A DNA stretch of 32,094 bases, taken from NCBI GenBank assembly GCA_031419455.1, contig JANOKS010000086.1, positions 1 to 32,094 of the forward strand, in the 5' to 3' direction. The notes under the pieces are model-generated. The model was not told where the DNA came from. It saw nothing but the letters and a program-made list of their open reading frames with translations, and ran no database searches. Position 1 is the first letter of the stretch. Each line of letters begins with the position of its first letter. The DNA comes from UBA7672 sp031419455 (lineage in GTDB: Bacteria > Pseudomonadota > Alphaproteobacteria > Caulobacterales > Hyphomonadaceae). The position numbers were made by a program, and so were the translations under genes. Of the stretch, positions 1 to 7,578 are shown piece after piece.

Positions 1-655
1 TGTGCGCCTGTCGACCCGGCCGCAACATCCTGAATCCGATCCGGAGGCGCAGGAGGATTTTAAAAAAGCTTCGCCGAAACGGTCGCGAGGAGCCTACCGG
101 CGAGCGCCAAGGGCAAGCCGATCGAGGTCTGGTTCCAGGACGAAGCCCGCGTTGGCCAGCAAGGCACGCTGACCCGCATCTGGGCGAAGAAGGGCTCGCG
201 GCCGCGCGCGCCGCGCGACAGGCGCTACGAGTGGGCCTACATCTTCGGCGCAGCCTGTCCTGCGCGCGGAACCAGCGCCGCCCTGGTGCTGCCGCACGCC
301 GATACCAACGCCTTCAACCTGCATCTCGCCGAAATCAGCAAAGCTGTCGCCAACGGCGCCCACGCCGTCGTCATACTCGACGGCGCTGGCTATCACCGCG
401 CAGGAAAACTCAAGCTTCCCCACAATCTCTCGCTGATCCGATTGCCGCCCTATTCGCCCGAACTGAACTCGGTCGAAAACATCTGGGAGTACCTGCGCAA
501 GAACAAGCTCGCCAACAGCGTCTTCGAAACCTGGGACGACATTGTCGAGGCTTGCTGCAAGGCCTGGAACTTCTTCGCCAACAACCCCGCAACAGTAACC
601 TCAATCACAGCTCGCAGCTGGACACATGTCAGTGGTTAGGGCCGTTGGTATCAGC
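1..655 (+). mobile_element. IS630-family insertion sequence, right-hand part
   Basis: The left edge of the window cuts into an IS630-family element. Only the transposase from before its catalytic core to its stop codon at 637-639 is present. The exact right terminus cannot be fixed because the left terminal inverted repeat lies outside the window; IS630 elements insert at TA, and a TA occurs at 651-652, so the end given here is approximate. Downstream sequence from about 660 resembles ordinary chromosomal intergenic DNA. Confidence 0.7.
2..639 (+). CDS. IS630-family transposase, 5'-partial, read across a -1 frameshift
   Basis: DDE-type transposase that cuts and pastes the element at TA targets. 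Reading from base 2 gives a linker of the kind VRLSTRPQHPESDPEAQ, which runs into AAAAAA at 62-67. From there the matching protein continues in the frame one base back: KSFAETVA, then the core with the three catalytic acids, Asp in WFQDEARVG, Asp in VILDGAGYH and Glu in PELNSVENIW. Many IS630 members fuse two reading frames by programmed slippage at A-rich runs, and that is the likeliest explanation; a one-base loss from an A7 run (inactive copy) is the alternative. From an internal ATG at 286 only the last 117 residues would be made. The start of the gene is outside the window. Confidence 0.75.
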
Positions 656-700
656 TCATCTCGACGACCGCGAAACGCTGAGAAGCCCCCCCACCACCTG

Positions 701-724
701 CCTCCTCCCCACAAGGGGGAGGAG
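701..724. terminator. G/C-rich hairpin between convergent genes
   Basis: CTCCTCCCC at 702-710 and GGGGGAGGAG at 715-724 pair around a four-base ACAA loop. It lies between the transposase and the DUF1194 gene, which converge, so a bidirectional terminator is plausible. There is no clear T-tract. Similar C/G-rich hairpins occur at 19978-20070 and 31822-31854, so it may equally be a dispersed palindromic repeat. Confidence 0.4.
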
Positions 725-778
725 TGCGCGTGTTGCACTGTCACGCTCAATGTTTGGCTTAATTCGTGAAGCCGAAAG

Positions 779-1660
779 CTACTGCCAGTTGTTGTAGCGG
801 AACCCTCTTCCGCCGCCCCAGACCTGTTCGCCGATCGTGCAGTCGGTCTTTTCGGTCGGCAGCTTCAGCTGCGCCTTCACGATGCCGGGCTTGGCCGGCA
901 GGGCAGGCGCCTCGGCGAACTGGATCGGCGCGGCGCCAGTGTCGAGATCGAGGCTTGCAATCTCCATCACCAGCTTCTTGCGGATGGTGGATGACAGGTG
1001 CCGCAGGTCGAACACCGGCGCGATGAACGCGCCTTCGCCGCCGATCACGCAATGCCGGTAATACCGGTCGAGATGGTCGATGTCGTAGAATTCCTTCGGC
1101 TTGTTCAGCATGATCGGCAGGCCATTGATCACGATGCCGGCCTTCACCACCTCGTCCCGGGCAGGCTCCACCAGCCGCCCCGCATTGTTGGCGCCATCGC
1201 CCGACACGTCGATCACCTGCCGGTGCGAGGTGATGTTATTCTTGAGAATGTGCTGCTGCGCCGTATCCAGCGCACGCGAGATCGACGTGCGCTGTTCGCC
1301 ATAGATCGGTTCGTTCTCCAACCGCTCGGCGAACTTTTTGGCGGCGTCAATCGAGTCGATGATCGTCCAGGGAATGGTTTCGATCGGATCGAAATCGCCC
1401 GCCCACTCCATGTACAGGACGGCGATCCTGCCCTCGGGCCCAGAGAGCATCGCGTTGATGACGTCCTTGTGCCGGAAGGCGTCGACATAGCCCTGACGCT
1501 GGATCGAGTGCTCGTCGTAATCCATCGACTGCGAGATATCGACGGCGAGGACGAGTTCGAGATCGACGCGGATCATGCCGCCTTGCTGGGCGACGACCGG
1601 CACGGAAAGTCCGACAAACCCGGCCACAGCCAGCGCTGCGAAGCCCTTCAGGCGAGACAT
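779..1660 (-). CDS. DUF1194 / von Willebrand factor A domain secreted protein
   Basis: Secreted vWA-domain protein of 293 residues, probably a metal-dependent protein-binding module in the periplasm; no enzymatic role is known for DUF1194. The start at 1660 gives MSRLKGF followed by a hydrophobic stretch and a VVAQ cleavage site, a standard signal peptide. The mature protein opens with DLELVLAVDISQSMD, where Asp41, Ser43 and Ser45 form the MIDAS DxSxS motif, and later has DVSGDGANN, typical of DUF1194. The longer reading frame reaching 1870 would put about 70 unlikely residues before the signal peptide; an ATG at 1681 is a possible alternative start. The gene diverges from the one at 1821 across a 160-base promoter region. 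Confidence 0.82.
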   Translation of the reverse strand: MSRLKGFAALAVAGFVGLSVPVVAQQGGMIRVDLELVLAVDISQSMDYDEHSIQRQGYVDAFRHKDVINAMLSGPEGRIAVLYMEWAGDFDPIETIPWTIIDSIDAAKKFAERLENEPIYGEQRTSISRALDTAQQHILKNNITSHRQVIDVSGDGANNAGRLVEPARDEVVKAGIVINGLPIMLNKPKEFYDIDHLDRYYRHCVIGGEGAFIAPVFDLRHLSSTIRKKLVMEIASLDLDTGAAPIQFAEAPALPAKPGIVKAQLKLPTEKTDCTIGEQVWGGGRGFRYNNWQ

Positions 1661-1820
1661 GAGCTTCCCAGACACCAGCATGATTGGCCGCTCCGGCGCC
1701 GGCCATGAACTTGCCGGGCCAACCAGCTTGCAGGCCATCCGCCCGGCAGGCAAGCTGCCGCCCATCACGAACTCACGACCTCGCACAAAAGACGAGGCGA
1801 AGTCCGGGAGGGAGGACAAC

Positions 1821-2831
1821 ATGAACAGCATCCGGACCGCGCTCGCGGTCATTGTAATGTTGGCCGGCATGCCGGCGCTCGCGCAGGCAAGCTACACGCC
1901 GCCACGAACACCCGATGGTCGCCCCGACCTGCAGGGCACATGGACCAACGCCTCGATCACCACGCTCGAACGCGCCGACCGGTACGCCTCGACAGTGCTC
2001 AAGCCGGAAGATGTGGAACAGGCGACGCAGACCCATCCGCAGATCGTGCGGCTCGTCACGGAAGACATTGCCAACACGCCGGCCACGGGATTGCTGACCG
2101 GCCGCGATCTCCTGATGGGGCGGGGCTACAACGCCTTCTGGATCGACCCCGGCACGCGCTTTGGCGTCGTCAGGGGCGAGACCCGCACGGCGTGGATCAC
2201 CGATCCGCCCACCGGCAAGATCCCGTTCAGCGAAGCCGGCAGAAAACTGGCGCATCAGGGCGAGGAACGCCTCGGCTATTCCGATCCGGAATCGCGGCCC
2301 CTGCCGGACCGCTGCATCGCCACAGGCGGCCGCACCGGCCCGCCGATGATCAACGGCCTCTACAACAACCACTACCAGATCGTGCAGACCCCGACCCACG
2401 TGATGATCCACACCGAGATGATCAGCCATGCGCGGGTGATCCCGCTCAAGCGTAATCACCAGCCCGCAGCGATCTCGCCACTCTTCGGCGACCCGGTCGC
2501 CTGGTGGGAAGGCGACGTACTGGTGATCGAGACGACGAACTTCAACGACTATCATTCATGGCAGGATCACCCCGCCTATCTCTCGAAGACAGGCAAGGTC
2601 ACCGAGCGGTTCGCGCGCGTCGCGGACGACAAGCTGCACTACACATTCACGGTGGACGACCCCACCTACTATGCGCAGCCATGGACCGGCGAGATCACCT
2701 TCTGGAACGATGGCGGCCAGATTTACGAATACGCCTGTCACGAAGGCAATTACGCGATGGACGGCATCCTGATGGGCGCCCGCGTGCGCGAGAAGCTGGG
2801 GCTGCCGCTGGATCAGGCGAATGATGAGTAG
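1821..2831 (+). CDS. Secreted protein of unknown function, PDLQGTW family
   Basis: 336-residue protein with signal peptide MNSIRTALAVIVMLAGMPALAQA, hence probably periplasmic or exported. The start is set by GGGAGGAGG-like Shine-Dalgarno bases (1808-1817) just before the ATG at 1821. The mature N-terminus carries RTPDGRPDLQGTWTN, and the C-terminal third has WTGEITFW and YEYACHEGNYAM. This pattern is common in uncharacterised secreted proteins of proteobacteria and acidobacteria; I know of no assigned activity. Histidine and tryptophan are frequent in the second half. It ends three bases before the convergent racemase-family gene, so the two transcripts must overlap or share a terminator. Confidence 0.8.
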   Translation: MNSIRTALAVIVMLAGMPALAQASYTPPRTPDGRPDLQGTWTNASITTLERADRYASTVLKPEDVEQATQTHPQIVRLVTEDIANTPATGLLTGRDLLMGRGYNAFWIDPGTRFGVVRGETRTAWITDPPTGKIPFSEAGRKLAHQGEERLGYSDPESRPLPDRCIATGGRTGPPMINGLYNNHYQIVQTPTHVMIHTEMISHARVIPLKRNHQPAAISPLFGDPVAWWEGDVLVIETTNFNDYHSWQDHPAYLSKTGKVTERFARVADDKLHYTFTVDDPTYYAQPWTGEITFWNDGGQIYEYACHEGNYAMDGILMGARVREKLGLPLDQANDE

Positions 2832-2834
2832 CGT

Positions 2835-3524
2835 TCACCCCAGCGCAAACTCCACCAGCGCCGCTGCATGCAGCTCCAGCGTGTCGTACCCCGGCAGGCC
2901 GGCCTCCGTCGGCGGGAACAGCATGCCGATCTCGGTGCAGGCGAAGACCACGCTGTCGGCCTCCCTCGCCGATGACCGATCGATCATCGCGCGCACCGCA
3001 GCGCGCGCCTCATCCGTCACGATGCCCTTGATCAGCTGGTCATAGATGATCGCGTGAAGCGCATCGCGGTCGGCCTCGTCCGGCGTGATCGCGCCGATGC
3101 CTTTGTTGCCAAGGTGATCGATCAGGAACGGGTCTTCCATCGTGTACCGCGTGCCGAGCAGAAGCGGCCGCGAGCGCGCATCGGCCTTCAGCTCTTTCGC
3201 GAGAACATCGCCGATGTGCAGCAAGGGCAGCCGCATCGAGGCCATCACCTGATGCGCCACCTTGTGCATCGTGTTGGCGCCGATGGCGATCACGTCAGCG
3301 CCGGCGCGCTCAAGCGACTGCGCCGCGTTGGCCAGCACGGCTCCAGCCTCGCGCCACTGGCCGGCCGCCTGCATTTTCGCGATCGGCCCGAAGTCGAGCG
3401 AATTTACGATCAGCTGCGCCGAATGCGCCCCGCCCAGCCGGTCGGCGATCATCTGGTTGATCCGGTCATAGTAGAGGCGCGAGCTCTGCCAGCTCATTCC
3501 GCCGATCAGTCCGATGGTGCGCAT
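2835..3524 (-). CDS. Aspartate/glutamate racemase family protein (YgeA-like), one catalytic Cys replaced
   Basis: 229 residues, the usual length for cofactor-independent amino-acid racemases. It follows E. coli YgeA closely in pattern: MRTIGLIGGMSWQSS at the N-terminus, then NTMHKV, LLGTRYTME and ACTEIGML. In this family a pair of cysteines removes and returns the alpha proton. Cys196 in ACTEIG is present, but the first position reads IGANTMHKV instead of LCTNTMHKV, so Gly82 stands where Cys is expected. Some relatives use Thr there; Gly is not a proton carrier. Substrate and activity are therefore uncertain: it may be a one-base lyase/isomerase, a binding protein or inactive. An AGGGAT Shine-Dalgarno precedes the ATG at 3524. 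Confidence 0.85.
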   Translation of the reverse strand: MRTIGLIGGMSWQSSRLYYDRINQMIADRLGGAHSAQLIVNSLDFGPIAKMQAAGQWREAGAVLANAAQSLERAGADVIAIGANTMHKVAHQVMASMRLPLLHIGDVLAKELKADARSRPLLLGTRYTMEDPFLIDHLGNKGIGAITPDEADRDALHAIIYDQLIKGIVTDEARAAVRAMIDRSSAREADSVVFACTEIGMLFPPTEAGLPGYDTLELHAAALVEFALG

Positions 3525-3576
3525 GCGATATCCCTGGTTTGCCGCCGGTTAGCATTGCGAGGCCATGCGGTACAGC

Positions 3577-4422
3577 TCAGCGAAGCTTCCTTACATCGAC
3601 GCCGACCGACAGAGATGATGTCGCGCCATAACCGGCGAACGCGCCCAGGATCGGGGTCAGTTCGACGCCCGATGCGGCCGACGCGACCGGGATCAGATCG
3701 CCATCATCCACCAGCCCGTTGGTCGCATCGAGCTCGATCCAGCCAACGGCGGGGATGTAAACCTCCGCCCAGGCATGGGGCGAGGATGACCCGGACGCGG
3801 CATTCGGCGTGAACACATACCCCGTCACAAAGCGCGCCGCGCAGCCGAGGCTTCGCGCGGCGGCGATCATCAGCTCGGCGAAATCGCGGCATGTGCCCGA
3901 ATGCAGCTGCAGCGTCTCTAACGGCGTCTGCAGTCCCTGTTCGTAACGGATGCGATAGTCGAACTCGTACCGGATGCGCGCCGCGCACTCGAGCAGGCGC
4001 TCATACTGGTTCTTCTGCACGCCGGATGCGCCCCGCTTGATCCAGTCCGCCGCCGCCTTGGCTGCATCCTTGGGCTGGTCGAGGTAAGGCCACAGCATCC
4101 GTTGTTCGGTCGGCGAATACTGCGCCGTGCCCGTCTCCAGCAAAAGCCGGCGCTGGCTTTCCGAGCGCGGGAACGTCTCGACGCTCAACTCACTGATGAT
4201 GTCGAGCTGCGTGGTCGTGCCGGTGAAATACGCGATTGCGATGGAGTTGCCGTACAGGTCGCTCCGCCAGACGACTTCGGCCGGTGGGGAGAGGGTAAGG
4301 GTCGAGGCCTGGACCGTCAGCTTGTGGTCGCTCCTAGGACGCAAATACAGGGTATGCGGCGAAAGCGTCACCGGCGAGGAAAAGGCGTAGGTCGTCGAAT
4401 GTCGTAGCTGGAAGGCAGGCAT
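3577..4422 (-). CDS. Transglutaminase-like cysteine protease family protein
   Basis: 281-residue protein with the N-terminal beta domain (about 1-90, starting MPAFQLRHSTTYAF) and a transglutaminase core (about 120-245) of bacterial transglutaminase-like proteins. The catalytic triad is visible: Cys178 in SGTCRDFAEL, His216 in SSPHAWAEV and Asp232 in WIELDATNG. Such proteins are thought to hydrolyse or rearrange amide bonds; the substrate is not predictable here. No signal peptide is seen, so it is probably cytoplasmic. The ATG at 4422 matches the usual family start; an upstream in-frame ATG at 4455 would add 11 unlikely residues. It is transcribed away from ffh. Confidence 0.87.
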   Translation of the reverse strand: MPAFQLRHSTTYAFSSPVTLSPHTLYLRPRSDHKLTVQASTLTLSPPAEVVWRSDLYGNSIAIAYFTGTTTQLDIISELSVETFPRSESQRRLLLETGTAQYSPTEQRMLWPYLDQPKDAAKAAADWIKRGASGVQKNQYERLLECAARIRYEFDYRIRYEQGLQTPLETLQLHSGTCRDFAELMIAAARSLGCAARFVTGYVFTPNAASGSSSPHAWAEVYIPAVGWIELDATNGLVDDGDLIPVASAASGVELTPILGAFAGYGATSSLSVGVDVRKLR

Positions 4423-4716
4423 GGCTGGCTCGGGAACCGGGGGGTCGCCCAGCAACGTGCGCTGGCGGGGTGGGTTCCGGGAAGGGCGGCCCCGCCCGGC
4501 TTTGCCTTGACCTTCTCCACAGCCCGGCGTAGGGAACCCGCCTTCCGCGCAGAACTCTGTTCTTGCGCTTTGACCGGCACGACCCTGCCATCTGGCAGAC
4601 GAGGCTGGCGAGGTCCCCCGCCCGGCGCGTTGCGCTCAGCGGGGTCAAAAGGCGTTTGCGCGCCGGAAGAAGGGTACCCATGTCGGAGATGGTCTCCGGC
4701 ATGAAAAGGAATGGCG
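4423..4716. promoter_or_regulatory. Divergent intergenic region upstream of ffh
   Basis: Almost 300 bases between the transglutaminase start and ffh. It must carry promoters for both genes, but no convincing -35/-10 pair stands out. GCCGGA at 4662-4667 and TCTCCGGC at 4693-4700 can pair close to the ffh ribosome binding site. A short leader reading frame (4680-4724) overlaps the ffh start. I found no SRP RNA, tRNA or riboswitch in it. Confidence 0.4.
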
Positions 4717-4724
4717 ATGTTTGA
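4680..4724 (+). CDS. Putative 14-codon leader peptide overlapping the ffh start
   Basis: An AGAAGGG Shine-Dalgarno (4668-4675) sits five bases before an ATG at 4680 that opens the frame MSEMVSGMKRNGDV and ends with TGA at 4722-4724, inside the first codons of ffh (ATG at 4717). Stop and start overlap in the manner of translational coupling. The ORF is too short to judge by codon use, and the same Shine-Dalgarno could be fortuitous. Confidence 0.3.
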   Translation: MSEMVSGMKRNGDV

Positions 4725-6213
4725 CGCGCTGACAGATCGTCTTGGCAAGGTATTCGACGGCCTCACCGGCCGCGGCGCCCTGTCCGAGAAGGACGTCAAC
4801 GAAGCCCTGCGCGAAATCCGCGTGGCGCTTCTGGAAGCCGACGTCGCGCTTTCCGTGGTCAAGAAATTCATCGACGACGTCCGCCCGCTGGCCGTTGGCG
4901 AGAACGTCATCAAGTCGATCAAGCCCGGCCAGCTGGTCGTCAAGATCGTGCACGATCAGCTGGTCGAGACGCTGGGCGGGGACGAAGAACCGCCGCCTCT
5001 CAAGATCGACTCGCCCCCCGCCGTCATCCTGATGGCCGGCCTGCAGGGCTCGGGCAAGACAACCACGACAGGCAAGCTCGCCAAGCGCCTGAAAGAGCAG
5101 GAGCGCAAGAAAGTCCTCGTCGCCTCGCTCGACACGCGCCGCCCGGCTGCGATGGAGCAGCTGAAGATCCTCGCCGACCAGGTCGGCGTCGACGCGCTGC
5201 CGATCGTCGTGGGGCAGCTGCCCGCAGACATCGCCCGCCGCGCGCTGCAGGCGGCGAAGTTCGGCGGCTATGATGTGCTGCTGCTGGACACGGCGGGCCG
5301 CACCACGCTCGACGACCAGATGATGAACGAGGCGGACGAGATCGCGAAGATCGCGAACCCGTCTGAAACGCTGCTTGTCGCTGACGCCCTCACCGGCCAG
5401 GACGCTGTCGAGACCGCGCGCCGCTTCAACGAGCGTCTCCTGCTCACCGGTCTCGTCCTCACCCGCATGGATGGCGATGGCCGCGGCGGGGCCGCGCTTT
5501 CGATGCGCGCGGTCACCGGCCTGCCGATCCGCTTCATCGGCGTGGGCGAGAAGCTTGACGGGCTCGACGTGTTCGACGCCCGCCGCATCGCCGGCCGCAT
5601 TCTCGGGCAGGGCGACATCGTCAGCCTGGTCGAGAAGGCCAAGGCCGAGATGGACGTGGCCGAGGCCGAGCGCGTCGCCAAGCGGATGCAGAAGGGTCAG
5701 TTCGACCTGGAAGACTATGCCGGACAGCTGCGCCAGATGCAGCGCATGGGCGGTCTCGGCGGCATGATGGAAATGCTGCCCGGCGTGAAGGACGCCAAGG
5801 CGAAGATGGCCGCCGCCGGCATCGACGACCGCGTGATGAAGCGCAAGGAAGCGATCATCATGGCGATGACGCGGCAGGAACGCCGCAAGCCGGATATCCT
5901 GCAGGCCTCGCGCAAACGACGCATCGCGGCCGGCGCCGGCGTCGAGGTGGCCGAGGTCAACAAGGTGCTCAAGGAGCATCGCGGCATGGCCGACATGATG
6001 AAGAAGCTCGGCAAGGGCGGCCTCAAGGGTCTCGCCGGCATGATGGGCAATATGGGCGGTCCCGGCGGCATGGGCGGCATGGGTGGCGGCGGCGGACCCC
6101 AGATGTCGCAACAGCAGCTCAACGCGCTCAAAAGCCTCGGCGGCCCTGGCGGTCCGAAACTCCCCGGCCTCGGCGGCGGTCTTCCCGGTCTTGGGGGAGA
6201 CAAGAAGAAATGA
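4717..6213 (+). CDS. ffh: Signal recognition particle protein Ffh
   Basis: GTPase of the signal recognition particle; with 4.5S RNA it binds signal sequences emerging from the ribosome and delivers membrane and secretory proteins to FtsY. 498 residues with the N-terminal helical domain (MFDALTDRLGKVFDGL), a G domain with P-loop GLQGSGKTTTT (about 108-118), DTAGR (about 191), and TRMDGDGRGG as the base-recognition loop, then a methionine-rich M domain and a long Gly/Met-rich tail. An ATG at 4711 is also in frame, but AAGGA at 4706-4710 touches it and is correctly spaced for 4717, which gives the usual family start. Its stop overlaps the chorismate mutase start. Confidence 0.95.
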   Translation: MFDALTDRLGKVFDGLTGRGALSEKDVNEALREIRVALLEADVALSVVKKFIDDVRPLAVGENVIKSIKPGQLVVKIVHDQLVETLGGDEEPPPLKIDSPPAVILMAGLQGSGKTTTTGKLAKRLKEQERKKVLVASLDTRRPAAMEQLKILADQVGVDALPIVVGQLPADIARRALQAAKFGGYDVLLLDTAGRTTLDDQMMNEADEIAKIANPSETLLVADALTGQDAVETARRFNERLLLTGLVLTRMDGDGRGGAALSMRAVTGLPIRFIGVGEKLDGLDVFDARRIAGRILGQGDIVSLVEKAKAEMDVAEAERVAKRMQKGQFDLEDYAGQLRQMQRMGGLGGMMEMLPGVKDAKAKMAAAGIDDRVMKRKEAIIMAMTRQERRKPDILQASRKRRIAAGAGVEVAEVNKVLKEHRGMADMMKKLGKGGLKGLAGMMGNMGGPGGMGGMGGGGGPQMSQQQLNALKSLGGPGGPKLPGLGGGLPGLGGDKKK

Positions 6214-6503
6214 CCCGCGATCCTGCCGACGACCTCAAACGCTTGCGCGCCTCGATTGACAATATCGACGCCGCTGTCGTCCATATGTTGGCCGAACGCT
6301 TCAAGGCGACCAAGGCCGTGGGCGGGCTCAAGGCCGCGCACGCCATGCCGCCGGCCGACAAGGCGCGTGAAGCCGAACAGATCGCGCGCCTGCGGCAGCT
6401 GGCCAACGACGCCGATCTCGATCCGGACTTCGCCGAAAAATTCCTCGCCTTCATCGTGACGGAAGTGATCCGCCACCATGAGAAACTGCAGGGGAAGGCG
6501 TGA
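6210..6503 (+). CDS. Chorismate mutase, AroQ type
   Basis: 97-residue all-alpha chorismate mutase, converting chorismate to prephenate at the entry to phenylalanine and tyrosine synthesis. The sequence shows the AroQ pattern: LKRLRASIDNIDAAVVHMLAERFKATKAVGGLK with the catalytic Arg and Lys of helix 1, and a C-terminal helix ending FLAFIVTEVIRHHEKLQ. The start codon overlaps the ffh stop (ATGA, 6210-6213), so the two genes are almost certainly cotranscribed and translationally coupled. A chorismate mutase in this position after ffh is a recurring arrangement in alphaproteobacteria. Confidence 0.9.
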   Translation: MTRDPADDLKRLRASIDNIDAAVVHMLAERFKATKAVGGLKAAHAMPPADKAREAEQIARLRQLANDADLDPDFAEKFLAFIVTEVIRHHEKLQGKA

Positions 6504-6528
6504 TGCCTTTCCTTGCGATCTCCACCCC

Positions 6529-6651
6529 TGTCATTCCAGCCGCAGCGGCGAAGCCGCGAAGAGCTGGAACCCAGGGGCCAAGCGCCGCGGCGTTCGCGCC
6601 CAACGCCCCTGGGTTCCGGGTCTCAGGCTTTCGCCTTCGCCCGGAATGACA
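6529..6651. repeat. Dispersed palindromic repeat, copy A (TGTCATTCC...GGAATGACA)
   Basis: The segment begins TGTCATTCCAGC and ends CCCGGAATGACA. Inside are GGAACCCAGGGGC and its inverse GCCCCTGGGTTCC, so the whole can fold as a long hairpin with a variable loop. Copy C at 17064-17188 shares these blocks, and copy B at 12124-12226 is a related variant. It lies between chorismate mutase and rpsP and may act as an attenuator or RNA processing site. Confidence 0.75.
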
Positions 6652-6691
6652 ATCTTCTGAATCAAGCAACATCCTCTGAAAGGTAGAATCC

Positions 6692-7084
6692 ATGTCCCTG
6701 AAAATCCGTCTCGCGCGCGGCGGCTCCAAGCACCGCCCGTACTACAACGTCGTTATCGCCGACTCGCGCTTTGCGCGCGACGGCCGCTTCATCGAGAAGA
6801 TCGGCTCGTACAATCCGCTGCTCGGCAAGGCCGATGAAAAGCGCATCCAGATCGACCTCGAGAAAGCCAAGGCCTGGCTCGCCAAGGGCGCGCAGCCGAC
6901 CGACCGCGTCGCGCGCTTCCTCGGGAACGCAGGCCTCGTGAAATGGGAACACGGCAACAACCCGCAAGCCGCCGTCCCGGGCGAGAAAGCAGCCGAACGC
7001 GCCAAGGAACGCGCTGACCGCGAAGAAGCCCGCCGCGCTGCTGCTGCGGCGCCCGCCCCGGTCGAAGAAGCCGCCGCGGAGTAA
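6692..7084 (+). CDS. rpsP: 30S ribosomal protein S16
   Basis: Component of the small ribosomal subunit, important for assembly of the 5' domain of 16S rRNA. 130 residues; the first 85 are the conserved S16 fold: MSLKIRLARGGSKHRPYYN, then ADSRFARDGRFIEKIGSYNPL and TDRVARFLGNAGL. The last 35 residues are an Ala/Glu/Arg-rich extension typical of alphaproteobacterial S16. AAAGG at 6679-6683 lies before the ATG. It follows ffh and chorismate mutase on the same strand across the palindromic repeat, and is followed after five bases by a GNAT gene. Confidence 0.96.
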   Translation: MSLKIRLARGGSKHRPYYNVVIADSRFARDGRFIEKIGSYNPLLGKADEKRIQIDLEKAKAWLAKGAQPTDRVARFLGNAGLVKWEHGNNPQAAVPGEKAAERAKERADREEARRAAAAAPAPVEEAAAE

Positions 7085-7089
7085 TCTGC

Positions 7090-7578
7090 GTGGCCGTGAC
7101 GGTTCGCGACGCGGCGCCGAGGGACGAGGATTTCATCCTCGCCCTCAACGCCGCCTGCGTTCCGGCCGTCTCCGAAATGTCGGCCCAGGATTTCCGCGAC
7201 ATCGCGGGCTGGGCCCATAGCGTGCTGATTGCAGAAGCCGGCGGCAAACCCGCCGGTTTCGTCATCCTGATCCGCCCCGGCTCGGCCTATCCGAGCGACA
7301 ATTACGGCTGGTTCGAATCGGCATTCGATCACCACCTTTATGTCGACCGCATCGCCGTCACCGAGTCCGCGCGCGGAACAGGCGCGGGCAGGGCGCTCTA
7401 TGAAGCCGCGCTCCGGCTGGCGCGCGAACTGGACGAGCAACGCGTCACCGCCGAGGTCAACGAAGACCCGCCCAATCCCGAGAGCATGGCTTTCCACACA
7501 AAGCTCGGCTTCCGCCACCTGCTCTCGCGTCCTTCGCGATCCGGCAAGGTTGTCGCCATGCTGGAGCGGCCGCTGTGA
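7090..7578 (+). CDS. GNAT family N-acetyltransferase
   Basis: 162-residue acetyltransferase of the GCN5 superfamily, transferring an acetyl group from acetyl-CoA to an amine; the substrate is unknown. The acetyl-CoA pyrophosphate loop is seen in VDRIAVTESARGTGAGRALYEAAL, and the C-terminal part has AEVNEDPPNPESMAFHTKLGF, typical of the fold. The start is GTG at 7090 with GGAG at 7078-7081 inside the end of rpsP. It ends overlapping the rimM GTG start by four bases, so it sits inside the ribosomal operon. A link to ribosomal protein or tRNA acetylation is possible from context only. Confidence 0.85.
   Translation: MAVTVRDAAPRDEDFILALNAACVPAVSEMSAQDFRDIAGWAHSVLIAEAGGKPAGFVILIRPGSAYPSDNYGWFESAFDHHLYVDRIAVTESARGTGAGRALYEAALRLARELDEQRVTAEVNEDPPNPESMAFHTKLGFRHLLSRPSRSGKVVAMLERPL

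Noticed and set aside
1575..1820. Upstream extension of the gene at 1821 by 82 codons
   Set aside because: A strong Shine-Dalgarno and a signal peptide fix the start at 1821; the extension would run antisense through the signal peptide of the neighbouring gene.
4640..4680. Possible SRP (4.5S) RNA before ffh because of CCGGAAGAAGG
   Set aside because: The required GGUCAG...GGAAGCAGCC helix with its symmetric loops is missing.
4645..6111. 488-residue open frame antisense to ffh
   Set aside because: It is His/Ala/Leu-rich, without any recognisable motif, and mirrors the third-codon-position G/C of ffh. Ffh is unmistakable on the other strand.
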